NCBI GenBank assembly: GCA_937901285.1
Contig: CALCHI010000278.1
Coordinates: forward strand, 1 to 29,624
DNA: 29,624 nucleotides
Reading direction: 5' to 3'
From: UBA8437 sp003445035
GTDB lineage: Bacteria > Planctomycetota > Planctomycetia > Planctomycetales > Planctomycetaceae
The notes under the pieces are model-generated. The model was not told the origin of the DNA and did not search any database. It worked only from the letters and a program-made list of their open reading frames with translations. Positions 24,234 through 29,624 of the stretch are shown here, piece by piece. The position numbers and the translations under genes were made by a program. The first letter of the stretch is position 1. Each line of letters begins with the position of its first letter.

Positions 24234-25460
24234 CTACAGCGACGACAACGGTCCGACCGTCGCGGTGCTGACCGCATCCAGCGGATACTCTGCCAGCAAC
24301 TGGCCGATGTCATCAACGGTGATCCCGGCGACCGTATCCAGGTCATCCTGCACCGAACGGTACTGTCCCAGGTAGACCCAGTTGATGCCCAGTGCTCCCA
24401 GCCGGCCCATCGGGCGTTCGCTGCGGAGCACGATGGCCGAGGCGATCCGGTTCTGGGCCTGCTCGAGTTCGGTCGGGCTGATCCCCTCGCGGTTGACCTG
24501 ATCGTAGACCGAGTGGATTCGCTCAAGATTCTCGCCGACGGTCTCGGGGCGACACCCGAGGTAGGTCAGCCAGGTGCCGGTTCCGTCGTAGTCGTTGTAG
24601 GCCAGGTCGGCACTCTCGGCGTGGCCGGGATCGACCAGTTCCCAGTACAGCCGGCTGCTGGAGTGGTCACCGACGATCACGCCCAGCAGTTCGGCCGCGT
24701 ACCTCAGGCGATGGTCGGCGGCCGGCGCCGGGGCCAGTTGCATCACGTGCTGTTGCAGGGACGAAGGCCGCTCGATGACCTGGGTCTGCCCACCCACCGG
24801 GGGAGCCGACGTGTCGCGTTGGATCCGCCCCCCGGGAAAACTGCCGCAGTGCTCTTCAACCAGCCGACACACGTCGTCCCAGTCGGCTCGCCCGGCGACC
24901 ACCAGCACCATGTTGCCGGTGCGGTAGTGGTCGGCGTGGTACTGCCGCATGGACTCGGCGGTGAGAGCCGAAACGCTGTCGCTGGTTCCGAGGATCTTCC
25001 GGCCCAGGGGATGGGTGGGAAAGTGAGCCTGCATGGCCTGTTCGTAGGCGGTGAAGGTCGGCTGGTCGTCGTACATGCCGATCTCCTCCAGGATGACGTT
25101 CTTCTCCATCTCGAAGTCGTCCTGTCGCAGCGACGGGTAGAGCAGCGTCGAGAGCATCTCGATGGCGTTCGGCAGGTACTCGGGCAGGATCGCCGCGTAG
25201 AACTGGGTCACCTCCTCGCTGGTCGACGCGTTGTAGTTGGCTCCGAGCTCGTCGAAGATCCGGTTGACGTCGTCGGCGGTGTAAACGTCGTTGCCCTTGA
25301 AGGCCATGTGTTCCAGGAAGTGGCTGACACCCGAGACGTCCTCGGTTTCGTCACGCGATCCGGTCCGGACAAAGACGCCCGTCGCCACACTCTGGGCCGC
25401 CTGGTTCAGCTCGGCAATCACCGTCAACCCGTTTTCCAGCGTGGTCTCATGAAATTCCAC
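24234..25460 (-). CDS. M16 zinc peptidase, catalytic subunit
   Basis: A 408-residue protein of the M16B processing-peptidase type (pitrilysin superfamily). The inverted zinc motif HxxEH is intact as His47-Phe-Leu-Glu50-His51, with the third ligand Glu126 in VILEEIGMY about 75 residues later, the expected distance. FNASTSEE-like (NYNASTSEEVTQFYA) and C-terminal M16 repeat features are present. The start is decided by a strong GGAGG site followed by GTG at 25460, inside the last codons of the upstream gene; an ATG at 25496 lies before that site and would overlap the neighbour by 50 bases. It should cut peptides together with the inactive partner encoded directly upstream. There is no leader, so it is probably cytoplasmic. 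Confidence 0.94.
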   Translation of the reverse strand: MEFHETTLENGLTVIAELNQAAQSVATGVFVRTGSRDETEDVSGVSHFLEHMAFKGNDVYTADDVNRIFDELGANYNASTSEEVTQFYAAILPEYLPNAIEMLSTLLYPSLRQDDFEMEKNVILEEIGMYDDQPTFTAYEQAMQAHFPTHPLGRKILGTSDSVSALTAESMRQYHADHYRTGNMVLVVAGRADWDDVCRLVEEHCGSFPGGRIQRDTSAPPVGGQTQVIERPSSLQQHVMQLAPAPAADHRLRYAAELLGVIVGDHSSSRLYWELVDPGHAESADLAYNDYDGTGTWLTYLGCRPETVGENLERIHSVYDQVNREGISPTELEQAQNRIASAIVLRSERPMGRLGALGINWVYLGQYRSVQDDLDTVAGITVDDIGQLLAEYPLDAVSTATVGPLSSL

Positions 25461-26691
25461 CGGAGACCTCCAGAGGTTCGGGGCCAATCGTGACAACGGT
25501 GAAGTCGCGGGCCGGGTGCGCGTGGATGTACTCCAGCACCGTGTCGACGGTCAACGATTCGATCTTGCCGCGGACCTCGTCGAGAGTCGTGACGCGACCG
25601 AGATGGAACCAGTCGCGGGCGACCGAGCCGGCCCGCGAGATGGTCGATTCCTGCTCCATGATCAGGGCGCTCTTGGCCCGGGCCTGGCAGCGTTCCAGTT
25701 CACCCGGCTCGATGCCCTCGGCCAGCCGCTGCATCTCGGCCAGCGTCACGTCGAGCGTCTCCTGGGCGCGTTCGGCGGTGGTGCCGGCGTAGGCCAGCAC
25801 CCGTGCGTGATTCGGCAGGCTGTTGAGCACGGCCGAGATCGAATAGCACAGGCCACGGCGTTCGCGAACCTCGGTGAACAACCGGGCGCTCATGCCACCG
25901 CTGAGCACCCCGACGGAGGCCCAGGCGGTGTAGTAGTCCTCGTGGCGATAGGGCACCGCCTCGTAAGCGATGCCGATGTGGGTCTGGGTCGAATCGTGGG
26001 CGATGTGCTCGATGACGGGAGTGTACTCGCCGTCAACCAACTCCGTCTCGGACCCCTCCTCCCATCCGCCGAACGCTTCTTCGACGACCGGCAGGATCTC
26101 ATCGGGTTCGACCCCACCGGCCACACCCAGGATCGCCCCGTTGGGCCGCACCAGTTGCCGGTAGTGATCGACGACGTCCGACGAGGAGATGTCGGGCAGT
26201 TGTTCAAGTTGTCCGTAGGTGGGGGTACCCCAGGGTGCGGGGAAGCAACGGCGGCGGAGTTCGACCATCAGTTGCTGTCGGGGCTCGTCCTGCATGGCAC
26301 GCAGGGTCATCTCCAGGCCCTCGCGGACGGCGTCGAACTGGTCGGCCGGGAGGTGGGGTTTGCGCAGGATGTCCCCGTAGACGGCCAGGGCCTGGGGCAG
26401 CCGATCGGCAACGGTGGCACCGGAAAAGCCCAGGTGCTTGACGCCGACCGATTCACTGCGCTGCAGCCCGAGGTTGTCGAGCGTGGCAGTCAACTGGCGG
26501 CTGTCCAGTGAACCGGCACCACGGAGAATCAGTTCGCTGAGAATGGCCGCGGTGCCGTTGCGACCCTGCGGTTCGTGCACGCTGCCGCCAGGGACCAGGA
26601 ACGAGAACGCAGCCGAACGGACGTCGCGCATCGGCTCGACGATCACCGTCAGGCCGTTGTCGAGCGTGTGGATCGTGGCCGTCGAGGACAT
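25447..26691 (-). CDS. M16-like peptidase, inactive partner subunit
   Basis: A 414-residue M16B-fold protein (DNGLTVIVEPMRDVRSAAFSFLVPGGSVHE at the start, a GGMSARLFTEVRERRGLCYSIS segment in the second half). The zinc motif is gone: where the catalytic subunit has HFLEH, this protein reads AILSE (residues 49-53), so all three ligands in the motif are replaced. This fits the alpha/non-catalytic role of two-subunit M16B enzymes, in which the inactive chain forms the closing half of the chamber and binds substrate. Its TGA overlaps the start of the catalytic gene by 14 bases, giving equal production by translational coupling. No clear ribosome site precedes its own ATG at 26691, 92 bases after the GNAT gene. 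Confidence 0.92.
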   Translation of the reverse strand: MSSTATIHTLDNGLTVIVEPMRDVRSAAFSFLVPGGSVHEPQGRNGTAAILSELILRGAGSLDSRQLTATLDNLGLQRSESVGVKHLGFSGATVADRLPQALAVYGDILRKPHLPADQFDAVREGLEMTLRAMQDEPRQQLMVELRRRCFPAPWGTPTYGQLEQLPDISSSDVVDHYRQLVRPNGAILGVAGGVEPDEILPVVEEAFGGWEEGSETELVDGEYTPVIEHIAHDSTQTHIGIAYEAVPYRHEDYYTAWASVGVLSGGMSARLFTEVRERRGLCYSISAVLNSLPNHARVLAYAGTTAERAQETLDVTLAEMQRLAEGIEPGELERCQARAKSALIMEQESTISRAGSVARDWFHLGRVTTLDEVRGKIESLTVDTVLEYIHAHPARDFTVVTIGPEPLEVSGGIS

Positions 26692-26783
26692 GGGACCGAC
26701 ACGAGGGGAAGAATCGGGCGACCGACCGAGTGTATCGCAGGGCTTCCAGCTTCACCATCCGCCGCCAGTGGCGGGATCGATCC

Positions 26784-27332
26784 TCACACCCGGGCCGCTT
26801 CGACCTTCACGGCCTTGTACATCGTACGGACCAGCCGGAATCCCAGCGAATCGTACAACGACACGGCCGGCAGATTCTCGGCGGTGACCTCCAGGTACAC
26901 CCGCTCGAGCCCCACATCACGAAACCCGGCGAGGTTCTTCAGCACCAGCGAACGCCCCAGCCCCAGGCCCCGGCAATCGGGCACAACACCGACATTCTGT
27001 ATCGCCCCCAGCGAGCGGCTGTGAGCCAGACCCTGGATGGTGCCGGCATCGCCGTCGGGGCCGACGATCAGCCACGTGGTTTCGGGCCGAAAACTCCGCT
27101 GCCTGGTGATCTCGCGCATCAGTTTCCGGCACCCGGTGAACTCACCGAGACAGGGAAACACGCGCGAGTCGATCTCGTCACAAAAACTCTGCAACTTGAC
27201 CTGGGCGTGCCGTTCCAGGTCCTCGGAGTCCCAAGGCCTGAAGTGGAAGCCGTCGGGGAGCATCGGTTCCGGCAGATCGACATTCCCGAGGTCGATCTCC
27301 ATCCGAAACCGTCGATAGTAGGCCACACCCAT
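26784..27332 (-). CDS. GNAT family N-acetyltransferase
   Basis: A 182-residue cytoplasmic protein. The acetyl-CoA motif A is clear: QNVGVVPDCRGLGLGRSLV, with the R/Q-x-x-G-x-G loop as RGLGLG. It is followed by LERVYLEVTAENLPAVSLYDSLGF, the usual motif B (N-x-x-A-x-x-L-Y-x-x-L-G-F). This type acetylates small amines or protein N-termini; the substrate is not readable. The ATG at 27332 has GGGAG 7 bases upstream and lies about 33 bases after the predicted transcription start. The ATG at 27359 has no ribosome site and would leave almost no leader. Confidence 0.9.
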   Translation of the reverse strand: MGVAYYRRFRMEIDLGNVDLPEPMLPDGFHFRPWDSEDLERHAQVKLQSFCDEIDSRVFPCLGEFTGCRKLMREITRQRSFRPETTWLIVGPDGDAGTIQGLAHSRSLGAIQNVGVVPDCRGLGLGRSLVLKNLAGFRDVGLERVYLEVTAENLPAVSLYDSLGFRLVRTMYKAVKVEAARV

Positions 27333-27371
27333 GGCGGCACTCCCAGCTGCCTGACGCATCAGAACCGGTTG

Positions 27372-27402
27372 ATTCTACCACCGTTGTTGCCCGAGGTGTC
27401 AA
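27372..27402 (-). promoter_or_regulatory. Candidate sigma-70-type promoter of the GNAT gene
   Basis: On the minus strand a perfect TTGACA (27402-27397) and TAGAAT (27377-27372) are separated by 19 bases, slightly longer than ideal. The predicted RNA start near 27365 favours the ATG at 27332. It lies back to back with the tRNA promoter. Confidence 0.5.
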
Positions 27403-27418
27403 CGAGTTCGGGGGGAAC

Positions 27419-27447
27419 TTCTCACGCATGAACCGACCGACTACAAT
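27419..27447 (+). promoter_or_regulatory. Promoter of the tRNA gene
   Basis: TTCTCA (27419-27424) and TACAAT (27442-27447) with an ideal 17-base spacer lie upstream of the tRNA at 27474. The 5' leader between them and the tRNA can form a CCCCG-GAAT-CGGGG hairpin (about 27454-27467). Confidence 0.6.
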
Positions 27448-27473
27448 GTCGACCCCCGGAATCGGGGACACTC

Positions 27474-27547
27474 GGCGGAGTAGCTCAGTTGGTTAGAGCA
27501 GCGGAATCATAATCCGCGTGTCGGGGGTTCGAGTCCCTCCTCCGCTA
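27474..27547 (+). tRNA. tRNA with CAT anticodon (elongator Met, or Ile2 if C34 is modified)
   Basis: A full cloverleaf can be drawn. The acceptor is GGCGGAG/CTCCGCT with a G1-U72 wobble. The D arm is GCTC...GAGC with TTGGTTA. The anticodon stem GCGGA/TCCGC has loop ATCATAA and anticodon CAT. The T arm is GGGGG-TTCGAGT-CCCTC, with one G-U pair, and the discriminator is A73. The CCA end is not encoded. The G1-U72 pair and the D and anticodon loops resemble elongator tRNA-Met, but the same anticodon serves lysidine-modified tRNA-Ile2; without identity-element comparison the choice is open. A1-U72/C1-A72 initiator features and the GGG-CCC anticodon stem are absent, so it is not the initiator. Confidence 0.93.
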
Positions 27548-27579
27548 CTTGTGCCTGCAGTCGCATCAGGCCGCACCAC

Positions 27580-27623
27580 ACCGCTCAAGTCCGCAACTGG
27601 CCGTGACTTGGGCGGTTTCCTTT
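27580..27623 (+). terminator. Rho-independent terminator after the tRNA
   Basis: A 12-bp stem (27580-27591 with 27605-27616, one G-U pair) with a 13-base loop is followed by TTCCTTT. It starts 33 bases after the tRNA and is well placed to end its transcript. Confidence 0.75.
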
Positions 27624-27747
27624 GCGCTCGGTTGAGGTCTGCAGCGTCGCAACGACTCGCACGCTCTGGCAGGGTTTCGTCCCCTGCCCGCTACATCTGG
27701 CGCTGCACACATTCTGATGAGGATCTCGAACCAGCGGGTTGAACGCC

Positions 27748-27771
27748 GGGGCTGGGGTGGGCAGACTGGGG
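27748..27771 (+). other. Potential G-quadruplex motif
   Basis: Four G-runs (GGGG, GGGG, GGG, GGGG) separated by loops of 2, 1 and 6 bases fit the G3+N1-7 pattern. It lies in the gene-free region, on the plus strand. Confidence 0.4.
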
Positions 27772-27834
27772 TGACGGTCAACCGCCCTGAGTAGCCGCTG
27801 CGATCGCCAGAGCCCCGGCCGCACTTACGGCCAA

Positions 27835-27879
27835 CTGTGTTCTGGAGGATTCCGCTACGCTTCATCCGCCAGAACACAG
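27835..27879. repeat. Long inverted repeat (hairpin element)
   Basis: Arms 27835-27850 and 27864-27879 pair over 16 positions with one mismatch (A opposite G at the twelfth position) around a 13-base loop. The outer 11 bp, CTGTGTTCTGG/CCAGAACACAG, are perfect. There is no T-run on either side, so it is not an ordinary intrinsic terminator. It could be a dispersed palindromic (REP-like) element, a structured RNA or a protein site. Confidence 0.6.
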
Positions 27880-28062
27880 AACTACCACTGACCTGAAACT
27901 CTCTCATGATAGGAGTCGTACAAGACTTGGGACCAGGTCACGGCCCCCCCTACCGAACCGTTTTGCGTCCAGGAGACGACCCCATTTCTCCCTCCCTTCA
28001 ACCCCACCATGTATCATCGGGCAAGCCCCGCTTTGACGCTGACTAACAAGAAAAGGAGCCTC

Positions 28063-29624
28063 GTGAGTATTTTGAGACTTTCCATCTTGTTGGTCATCGC
28101 CAGCGCCTGCTCGATGCTGGCCGCCGAGGATGGTACCGACCCAGCGGCCCTGCAGAAGGCCCGCAACCTGGGCCGCATCAATTCCAGATTCCTGAAGGCC
28201 AGCGCCGCAGTCCCGCGCGCCAGCCAGCGCATTCCCAAGGCGAATCTTCGGCCCTTCGGGAAATCGATCGGACCCATCTTGAAAAGCAGCTGCCAGGCCT
28301 GCCATGGCCCCAAGAAATCCGAGGGAAGGCTCCGAGTTGACAAATTAAATCCTAACCTGCTGACGGGCCCAGACGTTGAGCGATGGCGAGAGATTTACAA
28401 CGTCCTGGGCAACTCGGAGATGCCTCCCGCGGACGAGCCCGATTATGCACTGTCCGATGCAGACCGCGGCAGCATTGTCGATTGGCTTGGCGCCGAGTTA
28501 CGGAAGGCGTACCTCGTACGCCGCAACAACAAGCAGTACTCGTCCTTTCGTCGAATGACGCGGTACGAATACAACTACTCGCTGCAGGACCTGCTTGGCT
28601 TACCCTATGACCTCGCCGACCGGCTGCCTCCGGAAGCCGTATCCGAGGAGGGCTTTAAGAACCGTTCTGAAATGTTACAGATGTCGGCGATGCAGTTCGT
28701 AACCTATCGCGAGATTGGCCTGAAAGCTCTCCAACGAGCCACGGTGCGTGGCGACCGCCCTCAAGGCGTTACATACATGATCTCGATGCAGGAAGAGCTG
28801 ACCAGGGCGACGTCCGGAAAGAATCCAAAGACGTTTAGCAAGAGCGATGACAACTATCGTAAAAACAGGAAACGGCAGCATCTATTGGATCAGGAATCTG
28901 GCCAGGGAATTCACTTCTCCGGCGGCACATCGAAACCTGCGCCAAATGCGATCGCGGGCCAAACGCCAGCGGTTTCTGCGGTTGTCCTCGCTCTCCCCCA
29001 CTCCAAAGAGTTGAAATTGAACCTGGACCGCTTCCTTCCCGATGAAGGAATCATGCGTGTTCGCATCCGGGCCGGGCGATCGACGATGAAGGCCGATGAG
29101 TACGCCAGCCTGCGTTTGATTTTCAGTGCCCATACCAGCAACGACGCCAGTTTCTCACAGGTGATCAGTCAACATGACATCCCTGTTACCGCACCTGCGG
29201 ACAAACCACAATTTATCGATTTCCATATACCACTGGGTGACATACAGAGAAACCCCTTCCGAAAACTGGAAACAACATTTCCGCGGCGGGATGAATTCCT
29301 CTCCATTCGCAACGTCTCCAATGCGGGTCGCGGAGACGAACCCCTTCAGGTTCTCATCGATCATATCGAGATCAGCGCACCCTTCTATGCTCAGTGGCCG
29401 CCACAAACCCATCGTGACATTTTTATCGAGAGCCGGAACAAGAGTGATGAGACAACCTATGCCCGCGAGGTGCTAAACGGTTTCATGCCACGCGCCTGGC
29501 GTCGACCCGTCACCCCCCAAGAGGTCGATCAGTTCATGGGCCTGTTTGCCAAGTACCGTCCAGGCTTTTCGTTCTTCGAAGAGGCCATGCAGGAGGTCTT
29601 GGCAACGGTTCTGGCTGCTCCGGA
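28063..29624 (+). CDS. DUF1587/DUF1595/DUF1592 cytochrome-type exported protein, C-terminus cut by window edge
   Basis: The frame is open for 520 codons from a GTG at 28063 to the window end. AAGGAG sits at 28053-28058, a strong ribosome site that decides this start. A signal peptide (LRLSILLVIASACSMLAA) precedes a PSCyt-like domain with Cys77-x-x-Cys80-His81 (SCQACHGP) and a possible axial Met120 in SEMPPAD. DUF1587 follows at about 163-226 (RRMTRYEYNYSLQDLLGLP, EEGFKNRSEML). A beta-rich section of about 240 residues leads to the DUF1595 motif (FMPRAWRRPVTPQEVDQF, ~473-490) and the start of DUF1592. The rest of DUF1592, DUF1588 and DUF1585 should lie beyond the edge. Codons such as TTA, ATA, CTA, AAA and AAT are much commoner than in the rest of the window. 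Its role is presumably exported redox chemistry, as proposed for PSD1. Confidence 0.92.
   Translation, partial: MSILRLSILLVIASACSMLAAEDGTDPAALQKARNLGRINSRFLKASAAVPRASQRIPKANLRPFGKSIGPILKSSCQACHGPKKSEGRLRVDKLNPNLLTGPDVERWREIYNVLGNSEMPPADEPDYALSDADRGSIVDWLGAELRKAYLVRRNNKQYSSFRRMTRYEYNYSLQDLLGLPYDLADRLPPEAVSEEGFKNRSEMLQMSAMQFVTYREIGLKALQRATVRGDRPQGVTYMISMQEELTRATSGKNPKTFSKSDDNYRKNRKRQHLLDQESGQGIHFSGGTSKPAPNAIAGQTPAVSAVVLALPHSKELKLNLDRFLPDEGIMRVRIRAGRSTMKADEYASLRLIFSAHTSNDASFSQVISQHDIPVTAPADKPQFIDFHIPLGDIQRNPFRKLETTFPRRDEFLSIRNVSNAGRGDEPLQVLIDHIEISAPFYAQWPPQTHRDIFIESRNKSDETTYAREVLNGFMPRAWRRPVTPQEVDQFMGLFAKYRPGFSFFEEAMQEVLATVLAAP

Larger units (their letters stand above)
27624..28062. other. Gene-free intergenic region between tRNA terminator and DUF1592-family gene
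   Basis: About 440 bases where no frame shows credible homology or a ribosome site. It holds a G-rich run at 27748-27771 and a long hairpin at 27835-27879, annotated separately. A 113-codon minus-strand frame at 27566-27907 crosses the tRNA terminator and is Arg-rich like other non-coding frames here. No convincing promoter for the gene at 28063 was found; an isolated TATCAT near 28011 lacks a -35. Confidence 0.7.

Noticed and set aside
27712..27743. GGTTCGAGATCC on the minus strand, resembling a tRNA T-arm
   Set aside because: The T-stem does not pair and no acceptor, D or anticodon arm can be drawn around it.
27835..27879. Integron attC site or intrinsic terminator as an explanation of the long hairpin
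   Set aside because: The conserved attC core (GTTRRRY/RYYYAAC) is absent, and no T-run follows on either strand.
27566..27907. 113-codon minus-strand frame in the gap after the tRNA
   Set aside because: It runs through the tRNA terminator and the long hairpin, is Arg/Cys-rich, and has no ribosome site. It is more likely non-coding repeat sequence.
1..29624. CRISPR array, prophage, transposon or defence system
   Set aside because: No regularly spaced repeats, transposase, integrase, phage structural or nuclease genes were seen on either strand.

Overview
The window looks like chromosomal DNA of a planctomycete (Planctomycetota, probably a Pirellulales/Planctomycetales-type lineage; inference). 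The main evidence is gene content. There are two PSCyt1/DUF1549/DUF1553 ('PSD1') proteins, three DUF1501 proteins and the start of a DUF1587/DUF1592-type cytochrome protein, families massively expanded in that phylum. Exported enzymes and beta-propeller proteins are also numerous, the base composition is GC-rich, and many secreted oxidoreductase-like or isomerase-like proteins carry Tat-type leaders.

Layout. (1) 1-4136, minus: a PSD1 gene followed by a DUF1501 gene that runs off the left edge. (2) 4307-4681, plus: a lone cyclophilin-like protein. (3) 4685-12551, minus: a long co-directional block. It starts with a Tat-exported sugar-phosphate-isomerase-like TIM barrel, a four-helix membrane protein and a tricorn-type protease, and continues with the two subunits of a family I CoA-transferase and a BNR/sialidase-like propeller. 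(4) 12703-14997, plus: a DUF1501 gene tightly coupled to a TolB/PD40 beta-propeller gene. (5) 15003-20584, minus: a second PSD1-DUF1501 pair (this PSD1 carries an inserted LamG-like domain) followed by a D-2-hydroxyacid dehydrogenase. (6) 20748-22694, plus: a CPA2/Kef-type cation:proton antiporter with TrkA-like regulatory domains. (7) 22698-27332, minus: an AbgB-like M20 amidohydrolase, an M16 peptidase pair (catalytic subunit plus an inactive partner) and a GNAT acetyltransferase. (8) 27474-27547, plus: a CAT-anticodon tRNA with recognisable promoter and intrinsic terminator. (9) 27548-28062: about 515 bases without a gene, holding the terminator, a G-rich run and a long perfect-looking hairpin. 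(10) 28063 to the right edge, plus: a truncated DUF1592-family cytochrome protein whose codon use is visibly more A/T-rich than the rest.

How it fits together. PSD1 and DUF1501 proteins are thought to act as exported partners, with PSD1 carrying haem-binding CxxCH motifs; their biochemical role is unsettled. Convergent gene pairs are packed to within 3-5 bases, so there is no room for intrinsic terminators there. I saw no prophage, transposase, CRISPR array or defence system. The most unusual stretches are the tRNA-proximal gene-free region with its composition shift, the active/inactive M16 pair, the coupling of DUF1501 to a propeller, and a shared CATTCTAACG promoter-like motif.
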